Origin: an uncultured Oscillospiraceae bacterium
Lineage (GTDB): Bacteria; Bacillota; Clostridia; Oscillospirales; Acutalibacteraceae
Assembly (NCBI GenBank): GCA_900539845.1
Contig: UQDP01000007.1
Location: forward strand, 48,516-112,515
DNA: 64,000 bases
Reading direction: 5' to 3'
Shown here in pieces: positions 1-8,050 of this stretch. How positions within the stretch are numbered: position 1 is the stretch's first letter; each line of letters begins with the position of its first letter. Both the position numbers and the translations under genes were made by a program. The notes below the pieces were generated by a model. That model searched no databases. It was not told the DNA's origin and saw nothing but the letters and a program-made list of their open reading frames with translations.

Positions 1-286
1 TAACAACGGTTTCGATATAATCACCGCCACCGAGATCAAAAAGATACTTGACAGTGCCGTCCAGTTTTGAAACATATTTATTCTCTATTTTACAGTTTGA
101 AATACTGAATTCCGCGGCAAGCTTTTCACGCAGCTGCTTCGGGATATTGCTCATATCCTCAAATGAGCGGACGCCGTATTTATGAAGCCATTCGTAGATC
201 TGTTTTGATCTGAATGACGGGAGAGATAATGATTTTACCCACTGCCCGATTTCTTCTGTAGCGAGGGATCTGATATCCTTTTTCAT
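1..286 (-). CDS. rlmN: RlmN, 23S rRNA/tRNA adenine-C2 methyltransferase (N-terminal part, cut by window edge)
   Basis: The frame reads from an ATG at 286 off the left edge of the window, giving about 95 residues. It begins MKKDIRSLATEEI and contains FRSKQIYEWLHKYGV and then DGTVKYLF, which match the N-terminal helical domain of RlmN. RlmN is the radical-SAM enzyme that methylates C2 of A2503 in 23S rRNA and of A37 in some tRNAs. The radical-SAM CxxxCxxC cluster lies beyond the window and cannot be checked. The start codon directly abuts the rsmB stop, and rsmB-rlmN is the standard Firmicute order. Confidence 0.9.
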   Translation of the reverse strand, partial: MKKDIRSLATEEIGQWVKSLSLPSFRSKQIYEWLHKYGVRSFEDMSNIPKQLREKLAAEFSISNCKIENKYVSKLDGTVKYLFDLGGGDYIETVV

Positions 287-1522
287 TTAATTCCTTTCAA
301 ATATACAGTAAAAAAATCCGTCTCCGCCGTCATCGCCGGGAAAAATCGTTTTTCTGTCCGTCATTTCAAAATCAGGATGTTTCTCAAGGAAAGCATCGGC
401 AACCTTTTCGTTTTCTCTTTTATTAAGGGTGCAGGTGGAATAAAGAAGTCTGCCGCCGCTTTTCAAACATCCTGAGGCGTTATTCAGGATCTTCAGCTGT
501 AACTCAGGAAGCGCTTTGATGGAATCAAGCTCCTTGTATCTGATCTCGGGTTTTCTGCGAACTGTTCCGAAACCGCTGCATGGAACGTCACAGATGATTT
601 TATCCGCCCTTGGCACCCCTTCGATGCTGACTGACGCATCGTTTACGAACGCAGAAACGTTTGAAATTCCGAGCCGTTCGCATCCTTTTTCAATAAGCGA
701 AACACGCTGCGGATAAATATCATAGGAATAAACATTTCCTCTGCTGCCGGCAAAATAAGATGCGGTAAATGACTTTCCGCCGGGAGCGGCACAGAAGTCT
801 ACAACCGTATCCCCATCTTTTATTTTTAGTGCAGATACAGCCTTATAAGCAGATATATCCTGAATATGAAACAATCCTTTTTTAAAGGCTTCGAGCGAGG
901 TAAGATCAGGCGCTGAATCCATTCTGACAAGACCGCCGTGAACTTCGCAGGAGAGTCCGCAGGACCGAAGTGTCTTTGCCAATTCAGCCGCGCTTGTCTT
1001 ATACAGGTTAGCCACTGCGAAAACAGGCGGATTTTCATTTAGAGACGGCAAAAAGGAAAGCACCTTTTCCCTGCCGTATGCCTTGATCCACATATTTATC
1101 AGGTTTTGCGGAACAGAAAATCTTACACTCAGATCTTCAATGCCGTCTATATCTATACGGTTATCGTTGATTTTATGTAAAACGGCGTTAACAAAGGAAG
1201 CGTAATATCCCATTCCGTTCGCCTTGGCAAGCTTAACGCTCTCATCGACTGCTGCAGCAGAAGTGACCTTATCCATAAAGTAAAGCTGATAGACGCCCAT
1301 CCTGAGGATAACAAGCAGTTTCGGTTTAGGCTTTTTGCAATAAAGAGAAAGGATATAATCCAGAGTCAGTCTGCGCTCCACCACACCGTATATAAGGCGA
1401 GAAGCAAAAGCTCTGCCGGCACTGAGATTGCCGAGCGCGTCATCAAGGGCAATATTTGAATACGCTCCCCCGTAAAACACCTTGTAAAGCGTATCAAACG
1501 CCGTCTGCCTTGCTTCGGTCAT
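287..1522 (-). CDS. rsmB: 16S rRNA (cytosine-967-C5)-methyltransferase RsmB
   Basis: This 411-residue protein has a NusB-like RNA-binding domain (about residues 1-130) and a C-terminal SAM-dependent methyltransferase domain of the NOL1/NOP2/Sun family. Visible motifs are the SAM loop FCAAPGGKS, the DVPCSGFGT motif carrying the PC cysteine, and YSTCTLNKREN with the catalytic cysteine. Family knowledge assigns C5 methylation of C967 in 16S rRNA. Its ATG overlaps the stop of the upstream protease gene by 4 nt (ATGA), and rlmN starts immediately after its stop, so translation is probably coupled. It belongs to the operon that starts at yicC. Confidence 0.95.
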   Translation of the reverse strand: MTEARQTAFDTLYKVFYGGAYSNIALDDALGNLSAGRAFASRLIYGVVERRLTLDYILSLYCKKPKPKLLVILRMGVYQLYFMDKVTSAAAVDESVKLAKANGMGYYASFVNAVLHKINDNRIDIDGIEDLSVRFSVPQNLINMWIKAYGREKVLSFLPSLNENPPVFAVANLYKTSAAELAKTLRSCGLSCEVHGGLVRMDSAPDLTSLEAFKKGLFHIQDISAYKAVSALKIKDGDTVVDFCAAPGGKSFTASYFAGSRGNVYSYDIYPQRVSLIEKGCERLGISNVSAFVNDASVSIEGVPRADKIICDVPCSGFGTVRRKPEIRYKELDSIKALPELQLKILNNASGCLKSGGRLLYSTCTLNKRENEKVADAFLEKHPDFEMTDRKTIFPGDDGGDGFFYCIFERN

Positions 1523-2205
1523 CTTCTTCTGTTTGCAACGAGCAGCAGTCTCAGCAGGGTCGCCAAAGAAGACGCCAGTGCCGCCACATAAGTCAGAGCA
1601 GCCGCTGTCAATACTTTTTTTGCGCCGTTATATTCGGCGCCTACAAGAAACTGATTTGCCTGTATCGTCTGAAGGGCTCTTCTGGAAGCATTGAATTCAA
1701 CAGGCAATGTTATAAGCTGAAACAGAGCAACGGCAGCATACAGAATGATTCCCACATACACCAGCGGACCCCAGTTGAATATAAGCCCGATGATTGCAAG
1801 AGGAATTCCGAGAAAAGAACCGAACCGCGTTACGGGAATGATGGCGTTCCTTATTTTCAGCGGAAAATATCCATGTGCATGCTGACAGGCATGACCCGCT
1901 TCATGGCAGGCGATGCCGACTGCGGCAACACTGTTGGAACTAAAAACGCCTTCCGAAAGGCAGATCTCTTTGGTTTTCGGATTATAATGATCCGTCAGAT
2001 TACCGGCAATACGCTTTATTCTGACATCCGTTATGCCGTTGAGCTGCAAAAGCTCGTAAGCCGCCTGAGCGCCGGTAAGATTTCTTGAATTTCTGACCTG
2101 ACTGAACTTTTTGAAATTGGAATTTACTTTTATCTGGCAAATAAATGCAAAAATGACCACGGGAATCATGATAAACCCGGTCAGATAATAAATGTATAAA
2201 TCCAT
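1519..2205 (-). CDS. YugP/Zn_peptidase_2-family membrane zinc metalloprotease
   Basis: Starting at ATG 2205, with an AGGGGAG SD about 5 nt upstream, the product is 228 residues. A longer in-frame reading back to 2313 would run through fmt and has no SD, so I rejected it. The N-terminus is a transmembrane segment (YYLTGFIMIPVV), and more hydrophobic helices lie in the C-terminal half. The zinc motif HEAGH sits within CHEAGHACQHAHGY. This matches the neutral zinc metallopeptidase family typified by B. subtilis YugP. Substrates are unknown. The gene is inserted between fmt and rsmB, 2 nt after the fmt stop. Confidence 0.88.
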   Translation of the reverse strand: MDLYIYYLTGFIMIPVVIFAFICQIKVNSNFKKFSQVRNSRNLTGAQAAYELLQLNGITDVRIKRIAGNLTDHYNPKTKEICLSEGVFSSNSVAAVGIACHEAGHACQHAHGYFPLKIRNAIIPVTRFGSFLGIPLAIIGLIFNWGPLVYVGIILYAAVALFQLITLPVEFNASRRALQTIQANQFLVGAEYNGAKKVLTAAALTYVAALASSLATLLRLLLVANRRR

Positions 2206-2207
2206 AA

Positions 2208-3137
2208 TTACTCCCCTAAAACTGTACCCTGCGGAATCCTGTTTCCGGCAAGGAATGATGAGATTTCCATTTTCTTTTTTCCAGTCGGCTGTACGCTTAA
2301 AATGCTTACACACCTGCCGTCGCCGCAGGAAACAACCAGTTCTTTTTCAGAGGATACCACTGTACCCGGCACGCAGTTCATACTGATATCGCTTAGGCGT
2401 GAACTGTGTATCTTTACGACTCTGCCGTTTATTATAGTCTGCGCACAGGGCCATGTCTGAAGTCCTCTTATTTGATTGTGCACTTCAAACGCTGATTTAT
2501 TCCAGTCAATATTACACATTGATTTATCGATCATATGCGCGTAGGACGGCTCTCCGCTTTGCTTCTGAGGAACAGCCTTTCCGTTTTTTATAAGCGCAAT
2601 GGTATGCGAAAGCGCGTCAGCGCCTGAAACGGCAAGGCGGTAAAATAACTCTGCCGATGTTTCATCAATGCCGATATCCGTCTTTAAAGTGTAAAGTATA
2701 TCGCCGGTATCAAGTCCTTCGTCCATCTGCATAATACAGATTCCGGTCTCGCTCTCGCCGTTTAAAACAGCTCTTTGTATCGGCGCCGCACCGCGGTATT
2801 TAGGCAAAAGAGAAGCATGAACATTGATACATCCGAAAGCAGGTACATTCAATATATTTTCGGGAAGTATCTTTCCGTATGCGGCAACAACGATCAGATC
2901 GGGAGATATTTCCCTGATCAAATCAAAGGCTTTACCGTCTTTCAGTGTTGCAGGCTGATAAACGGGAATAGAATATTGCAATGCAAGCTGCTTTACCGGC
3001 GGAGGAGTCAATATCTGCTTTCTGCCGACTTTTTTATCGGGCTGTGTAAAAACAGCCGCTATCTCATGTTGATCATCAATAAGTTTTTTCAGGCTCGGCA
3101 CTGCAAAATCAGGCGTACCCATAAAAATGATTCTCAT
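2208..3137 (-). CDS. fmt: Methionyl-tRNA formyltransferase
   Basis: The 309-residue product, normal for the family, begins MRIIFMGTPDFAVPSL. It carries the formyl-transfer signature HASLLPKYRGAAPIQ and the later MDEGLDTGDIL motif. The C-terminal third is the OB-fold tRNA-binding domain. It formylates Met-tRNAfMet using 10-formyl-THF. Its ATG shares one base with the def stop (TAATG), so it is coupled to the deformylase that removes the same group from nascent chains. Confidence 0.97.
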   Translation of the reverse strand: MRIIFMGTPDFAVPSLKKLIDDQHEIAAVFTQPDKKVGRKQILTPPPVKQLALQYSIPVYQPATLKDGKAFDLIREISPDLIVVAAYGKILPENILNVPAFGCINVHASLLPKYRGAAPIQRAVLNGESETGICIMQMDEGLDTGDILYTLKTDIGIDETSAELFYRLAVSGADALSHTIALIKNGKAVPQKQSGEPSYAHMIDKSMCNIDWNKSAFEVHNQIRGLQTWPCAQTIINGRVVKIHSSRLSDISMNCVPGTVVSSEKELVVSCGDGRCVSILSVQPTGKKKMEISSFLAGNRIPQGTVLGE

Positions 3138-3592
3138 TAGTCCTCCAGTTTTCCGTCTGCAAGATGAGCGGTGAAAAGGATCCCGTCAAGGTGATCAATC
3201 TCATGACAAAATGCGCGTGCTTTTAGATCCTCACCCGTAAATACCTGCCACTTTCCGTTTCTGTCCTGCGCCTTTACCTGCACTTTTTTAGGACGGACCG
3301 TAACGCCCCATTTTCCGGGAAGAGAAAGGCAGCCTTCGCTCTCCCTCTGTTCTCCTTCCTTAAAAGTGATCTCGGGATTTACAAGCTCTATCGGTCCTTC
3401 GCCGACATCGATAACCACGACTCTTTTCAGTATACCGACCTGAACAGCGGCGAGTCCCGCGCCGTTCGCGTCGTACATGGTTTCAAACATATCATCAATG
3501 AGAGTAGCCAGTCTTTCGTCGAACTTTTCAACCTTTCTGCTTTTTTTATTAAGGATCGGATCCCCGAACTTAACAATATTTCTCAGCGCCAT
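3137..3592 (-). CDS. def: Peptide deformylase
   Basis: This 151-residue metalloenzyme removes the N-formyl group from new polypeptides. The three family motifs are present in order: NGAGLAAVQVG (usually GxGLAAPQxG, so Val replaces the common Pro), EGCLSLPG with the metal-binding Cys, and HEIDHLDG with the two His ligands and catalytic Glu. It lies 10 nt downstream of priA and overlaps fmt by one base. The Pro-to-Val change also occurs in functional homologues and is not a sign of decay. Confidence 0.96.
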   Translation of the reverse strand: MALRNIVKFGDPILNKKSRKVEKFDERLATLIDDMFETMYDANGAGLAAVQVGILKRVVVIDVGEGPIELVNPEITFKEGEQRESEGCLSLPGKWGVTVRPKKVQVKAQDRNGKWQVFTGEDLKARAFCHEIDHLDGILFTAHLADGKLED

Positions 3593-3602
3593 TTTTATTC
3601 TC

Positions 3603-5828
3603 CTAATTCAGTTCATAAGGGTTAAGGTCCGCAGAAACGGAAACACCCTTATATTCTTTCATTTTATCAATCTTTTTTAATATTTCATTTAACAATCTGC
3701 GAACGGATTTTGAATTTCTGCATTTAACCGTTAATCCGTATCTGAATTGATTATTAATCTTACTGATCTTTGACGGACTGGGGCCGAGCACAATCAGCTT
3801 TTCATCTGAATACTCCGTCTTATTTAAGGCAACAAGATTTTCAAAAAATGTTTTGGCGCACAAAGCTGCCCGGTTCTCGTCCTCAGAAACAAACGATATG
3901 AAATAAATATCGCAAAACGGCGGATATGTGAGCAGTTTTCTGGATAAGATCTCATTATTATAAAAGGATCTGTAATCCTGCTCGGCTGCAAATTCTATCA
4001 CTTCATTATACGGATTTATCGTCTGGATCACCGCTTTTCCCGGTTCTGTGCGCCTTCCGCTTCTGCCGACAACCTGCGTTATCAGATCGAAGGACTTTTC
4101 CTGCGCCAAATAACTTTCATCATACAGGGAATTATCCGCATTCACAACGCCGACAAGCGTGACATTGGGAAAATCCAGACCTTTAGCCACCATCTGCGTG
4201 CCGATTAGGATATCATATTCTCCGCTTGAAAATGCGTCAAACAAACGCTGATGGCTGAATTTGCCGGCAGTTGTGTCCGCATCCATTCTTAAAACCGAAG
4301 CATCGGGAAACAGTCGGTTAAGCTCATCCTCAATGCGCTGCGTACCGTATCCGCTGTATCTAATACTGTTTTTTCCGCATTCGGGGCAAATATTATCGAG
4401 CGGCTTTGAAAAACCGCAGTAGTGGCACATCAGTCTGTTGCTGTAACTGTGATATGTCAAGCTGATGCTGCAGTTTGGACAGGTAAGCACATGACCGCAA
4501 CTGTTGCACGCTATAAAAGTGTTATATCCGCGCCTGTTGATCAGTAAAATAGTTTGTTTTTTCTTGTTTAGATTTTCGCTTATCAGATTTTCAAGTGTTT
4601 TGGATATCGGTGATTTATTGCCGGAAGCCATCTCCCTTTTCATATCCACGGTTATGACCTGCGGCAGCTTCGATGCTCCGAAACGCTCATTAATCTCGCA
4701 CAATTTATATTTTCCGCTCAAAGCCGCGGAATAACTTTCCACGCTCGGAGTGGCTGATGTCATAAGAAACAGCGCCTTATTGTACCTGCATCTGAAATTT
4801 GCAACATCACGGGCATGATAACGCGGCGTTCTTTCGCTTTTATAAGTGTGTTCCTGTTCCTCATCCATGATCAGAAGACCGAGATGGTGAACAGGTGCAA
4901 AAACAGCGCTTCTTGTGCCGATAACGATTTTTGCCTCACCGCGGTCAGCGCGCTTATATTCGTCGCTTCTTTCTCCGATGGAAAGACCGCTGTGCAGCAC
5001 CGCCACCTTTTTTCCGTATCTGCTGTGAAATATAGAAAGCATCTGCGGAGTGAGGGCGATCTCAGGCACAAGGACAATAACGTCTTTACCCATTTTCACA
5101 GCCTCGTCAATCAGCTTAAGATAAACCTGCGTTTTACCGGAGCCCGTAACACCGAACAGAAGCCCTGTTCCGCCGTCTGCCTTCAGCATATCAAGATAGG
5201 TCTGAAAAGCCTCATTCTGGCTGTCAGAAAGGTTTATCGGAGTCAGTTTACCGTCATCAGAAACATTTTTATATGGGGTCCGATAAACCTCTTTATTATA
5301 GTATTCACATAGCTGATACTTAACCAAATTATCAAGCACGCCTTTTCCGACAGAACAAAAATCGCACACTTCAGCCACAGACGCCGACCCAACATCACAC
5401 AGCAGGTCAAAAACGGACTGCTGTTTTACGGTAAGCCCCGACGACGGCAGCGCGTTTTCCCTCAGTCTGATCATACGGCTGCTCTTATCGCCGATCTTAT
5501 CGATTCCCCGCGGAAGCATCTGCCTAAGGCAGTCATAGGTTGTGCAGAAACATCTCTCTTTGAGCCAAACGGCAAGGCTTACCATCTCTTCGGAAAGCGG
5601 GCTTGTTTTTTTATCAACAGACCGTATCTCTTTTAACCGGGAATTTATTGCATAATACAGCTTTATTACGATTCCGCTGCGGAGATTATTTGCTCTGCCG
5701 AACGGAATTCTGACACGTGAACCTATACGAACTTCGGAAACCAAAGAATCGGGAACGTAGTAGTCATAATCGGCGCCGGCACTGAAAAAAGTATTTTCAA
5801 CCGCTACAGAAGCGATCAGTCTGTTCAT
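3603..5828 (-). CDS. priA: Primosomal protein N' (replication restart helicase PriA)
   Basis: The 741-residue protein has an N-terminal 3'-end DNA-binding domain (RVRIPFGRANN near residue 40), a superfamily 2 helicase core with Walker A GVTGSGKTQVY, the DEEQ box (LLIMDEEQEHTYK) and motif GTQMVAKGLDF. Eight zinc-binding cysteines are arranged as CNSCGH, CPNC, CHYCG and CPECG. It reloads the replisome at stalled forks. Its start overlaps the rpoZ stop by 4 nt. In B. subtilis coaBC lies between rpoZ and priA; it is absent here. Confidence 0.97.
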   Translation of the reverse strand: MNRLIASVAVENTFFSAGADYDYYVPDSLVSEVRIGSRVRIPFGRANNLRSGIVIKLYYAINSRLKEIRSVDKKTSPLSEEMVSLAVWLKERCFCTTYDCLRQMLPRGIDKIGDKSSRMIRLRENALPSSGLTVKQQSVFDLLCDVGSASVAEVCDFCSVGKGVLDNLVKYQLCEYYNKEVYRTPYKNVSDDGKLTPINLSDSQNEAFQTYLDMLKADGGTGLLFGVTGSGKTQVYLKLIDEAVKMGKDVIVLVPEIALTPQMLSIFHSRYGKKVAVLHSGLSIGERSDEYKRADRGEAKIVIGTRSAVFAPVHHLGLLIMDEEQEHTYKSERTPRYHARDVANFRCRYNKALFLMTSATPSVESYSAALSGKYKLCEINERFGASKLPQVITVDMKREMASGNKSPISKTLENLISENLNKKKQTILLINRRGYNTFIACNSCGHVLTCPNCSISLTYHSYSNRLMCHYCGFSKPLDNICPECGKNSIRYSGYGTQRIEDELNRLFPDASVLRMDADTTAGKFSHQRLFDAFSSGEYDILIGTQMVAKGLDFPNVTLVGVVNADNSLYDESYLAQEKSFDLITQVVGRSGRRTEPGKAVIQTINPYNEVIEFAAEQDYRSFYNNEILSRKLLTYPPFCDIYFISFVSEDENRAALCAKTFFENLVALNKTEYSDEKLIVLGPSPSKISKINNQFRYGLTVKCRNSKSVRRLLNEILKKIDKMKEYKGVSVSADLNPYELN

Positions 5829-6121
5829 TGCTCAGAACTTTCCGTCTCGTCTGCCGGTTCTTCAATTGCAGTGTTTTTTTCAACAACATTGTTGTGTTCT
5901 TCGGCACCATGATTCTGCGCTTTGATCTCCTCAGGCTCCTCAACAACGAATTTTCCGTCATATATATCGTTGATCGCTGTTGAAACACTCTTTTCATCCA
6001 GCAGGACCTCATTGTTGTTTGCCTCATCTCTGATCTCTCTTGCTCTTTTGGCAACGCCCACAACAAGGCTGTATCTGCTGTTGCAATCCTTAAGTAATTT
6101 TTTCAAATCGGGGTTAAACAT
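5825..6121 (-). CDS. rpoZ: DNA-directed RNA polymerase omega subunit
   Basis: From ATG 6121, which follows an AAAGGAG SD by 8 nt, the product is 98 residues. A longer in-frame start at 6160 would overlap gmk and has no SD. The core SRYSLVVGVAKRAREI corresponds to the conserved omega region that clamps the beta-prime C-terminus. VSTAINDIYDGKF follows. The C-terminal 35 residues are an acidic, low-complexity tail rich in Glu. Position between gmk and priA is the standard Firmicute location. Confidence 0.93.
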   Translation of the reverse strand: MFNPDLKKLLKDCNSRYSLVVGVAKRAREIRDEANNNEVLLDEKSVSTAINDIYDGKFVVEEPEEIKAQNHGAEEHNNVVEKNTAIEEPADETESSEQ

Positions 6122-6134
6122 AATAGTATCTCCT

Positions 6135-6716
6135 TTAGTTATTAAGATTACGCTTTTCAAGTTCAGCGTTTAGAATATCGTTTATTTCCTGAACCGCCTT
6201 TTCAAGCTCGTTATTGACGACTACATAGGTAAATTTAGAAGCCGCCTCTATCTCTTCTTCAGCGATTTTTAGGCGCATTTTGATTACCTCATCACTTTCG
6301 GTATTGCGCTTTTTGAGTCTGTACTCCAGAGTCTGCATATCCGGCGGCATCAAAAAGACAGATACAGCGTCAGGATAATTCTTCATTACCTTTTGAGCGC
6401 CTTTTCTTTCGATGATCAGAAAACAGATTTTTCCTTTCTGCACAGCCGCAAGCGCAGGAGCAGCGGGAGTTCCGTAATAGCAATTATTGTAGCAGGCGTA
6501 TTCCAAAAAACTGTCCTGCTTTATCATATCCTCAAATTCTTCTTTTGTTTTGAAGAAATAATTGACTCCGTCTATCTCACCGGCGCGCGGCTGTCTTGTT
6601 GTTGCCGACACGGATTCACAAACATCATTTCTTATCTTTGAGATCTCTCTGAAAACAGTGTCTTTTCCGCAGCCGCTCGGAGCGGATAAAATAACGATCA
6701 TGCCTTTTTTTCTCAT
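6135..6716 (-). CDS. gmk: Guanylate kinase
   Basis: This 193-residue enzyme phosphorylates GMP to GDP. The P-loop is [10 protein letters not shown], with Asp where Ser or Thr is most common after GK, followed by a Thr. The GMP-binding region [19 protein letters not shown] is intact, as is the lid segment [11 protein letters not shown]. Its start overlaps the remA stop by 4 nt (ATGA). The yicC-remA-gmk-rpoZ order is strongly conserved in Firmicutes. Confidence 0.95.
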   Translation of the reverse strand: MRKKGMIVILSAPSGCGKDTVFREISKIRNDVCESVSATTRQPRAGEIDGVNYFFKTKEEFEDMIKQDSFLEYACYNNCYYGTPAAPALAAVQKGKICFLIIERKGAQKVMKNYPDAVSVFLMPPDMQTLEYRLKKRNTESDEVIKMRLKIAEEEIEAASKFTYVVVNNELEKAVQEINDILNAELEKRNLNN

Positions 6717-6961
6717 CCCACATCCACCTTTGCACCAAATTTCTGCGCCATCTGTTTTAAATCGAGGTAGGACAGCACTACATTATCGGAATCCGTTATA
6801 ATAACACTCATCGTTTTTCTTCCATGCGTAGCGTCAATCAGCAAACCGTTAGCCTTAGCCTCCTGAACGATTCTTTTAACAGGTGCGGATTCAGGACTGA
6901 CGATCGATATGATCCTGTCAGCGTTCACAAGATTTCCGAAACCTATATTCACCAAATTCAT
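6713..6961 (-). CDS. remA: RemA/DUF370 family DNA-binding regulator
   Basis: The product is 82 residues from ATG 6961, with an AAAGGTG SD 8 nt upstream. A GTG one codon earlier (6964) is possible. The sequence [21 protein letters not shown] and the later [16 protein letters not shown] are characteristic of DUF370. In B. subtilis RemA forms ring oligomers and activates biofilm-matrix and osmoprotection genes. Whether it controls matrix genes in this organism is not shown here. It lies between yicC and gmk. Confidence 0.9.
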   Translation of the reverse strand: MNLVNIGFGNLVNADRIISIVSPESAPVKRIVQEAKANGLLIDATHGRKTMSVIITDSDNVVLSYLDLKQMAQKFGAKVDVG

Positions 6962-7007
6962 CACAACACACCTTTCAAGAAAACGGATTCAAATCCGTCT
7001 GAAAATC

Positions 7008-7886
7008 TTATTCGATATTCTGGATCTGCTCGCGGATTTTCTCTATCTCCGCTTTGATATCAACCACTCTGCGCGCGATCTCAACATCGCACGCTTTGGA
7101 ACCTATCGTGTTGGCTTCCCTGTTTATCTCCTGAACAAGAAAATCCATTTTTCTGCCTATCGGCTCTTCTCCGTTCAGAAAATTCCTGAGTTGTGAAATG
7201 TGAGAACGCAGTCTTACTGTTTCCTCGGCAACAGCGACCTTATCGGCGAATAACGCAACTTCCTGAATGATTCTGCTCTCGTCAAGAGACACATCTCCTA
7301 TAAGTTCATGCACCCGAGTGACAAGCTTGTCATTATACTCCTTAACGGTCTGAGGCGAACGCTCCTCAATAAAAGACACGTTATCTATTATAGCCTGCGC
7401 ATGCGAAAGAATATCACAGCGCATTTTTTCGCCCTCCGCCTCACGCATGGAAATGAACTTATCGACTGCCTGTTCGGCAACCGGCTGAATGAGCGACCAG
7501 AGCTTTTCTTCGTCCTCATCCGCCTTTCTGAGCACAAACACATCAGGAAAACGCGAAACGGCGGAGGTTCCGAAATCGTCTTTTAACGAATAAGTTTGAG
7601 AAAGCTCTTTAAGCGCTTTCACGTATGCCGAAGCAAGCGTGTGATTCACGAGCACATCGGCATCTTCGGTATCCAGCGCCTCAACACCGAGAAAGCAGTC
7701 AATCTTTCCTCTGGAAACACGGGAATTGATATATGCCTTTAATTTTTCCTCGGCAAAGCCGTACTGGCGCGGCAGACGGCAGTTGAAATCAAAATAACGG
7801 TGATTTACGGATTTCAGCTCGACCGTAATAAAATAACCGTCGGTTTGTGCAGTTGCCCTGCCAAAACCTGTCATAGATCTAATCAT
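7008..7886 (-). CDS. yicC: YicC/YloC family endoribonuclease
   Basis: The 292-residue protein begins MIRSMTGFGRA, the invariant family start, and carries SVNHRYFDFNCRLPR early. The C-terminal DUF1732 domain contains EEPIGRKMDFLVQEINREANTIGSKA, the most conserved stretch, given here only for orientation as residues around 235-260. YicC proteins act as metal-dependent endoribonucleases that destabilise selected RNAs. It is first in the operon, with a TTTGGAG SD 8 nt from ATG and a consensus-like promoter about 55 bp further upstream. Confidence 0.94.
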   Translation of the reverse strand: MIRSMTGFGRATAQTDGYFITVELKSVNHRYFDFNCRLPRQYGFAEEKLKAYINSRVSRGKIDCFLGVEALDTEDADVLVNHTLASAYVKALKELSQTYSLKDDFGTSAVSRFPDVFVLRKADEDEEKLWSLIQPVAEQAVDKFISMREAEGEKMRCDILSHAQAIIDNVSFIEERSPQTVKEYNDKLVTRVHELIGDVSLDESRIIQEVALFADKVAVAEETVRLRSHISQLRNFLNGEEPIGRKMDFLVQEINREANTIGSKACDVEIARRVVDIKAEIEKIREQIQNIE

Positions 7887-7938
7887 AACAAATCTCCAAA
7901 CAATTTATTTTCAATAACAGTATTAAATAATAAATAAT

Positions 7939-7967
7939 ATTATATAACCGCGCATAGCACAGGTCAA
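7939..7967 (-). promoter_or_regulatory. Sigma-A-type promoter of the yicC-rlmN operon
   Basis: On the minus strand a TTGACC -35 box (7962-7967) is followed by a 17-bp spacer and a perfect TATAAT -10 box (7939-7944). Transcription would start near 7932, leaving a 5' leader of about 45 nt before yicC. The flanking DNA is very AT-rich. Confidence 0.85.
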
Positions 7968-8010
7968 CTGTTTGTTAATATTTTATTTACAATATTAATC
8001 ATTTATTTAC

Positions 8011-8040
8011 AAATTAAAAAAGGACAGAAACTCTGTCCTT
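8011..8040 (-). terminator. Rho-independent terminator of the GH20 gene
   Basis: A perfect 9-bp stem (AAGGACAGA/TCTGTCCTT) with a 3-nt loop lies 11 bases after the GH20 stop. On the minus strand it is followed by TTTTTTAATTT. It separates the GH20 transcript from the yicC promoter. Confidence 0.85.
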
Positions 8041-8050
8041 TCTCAGCATT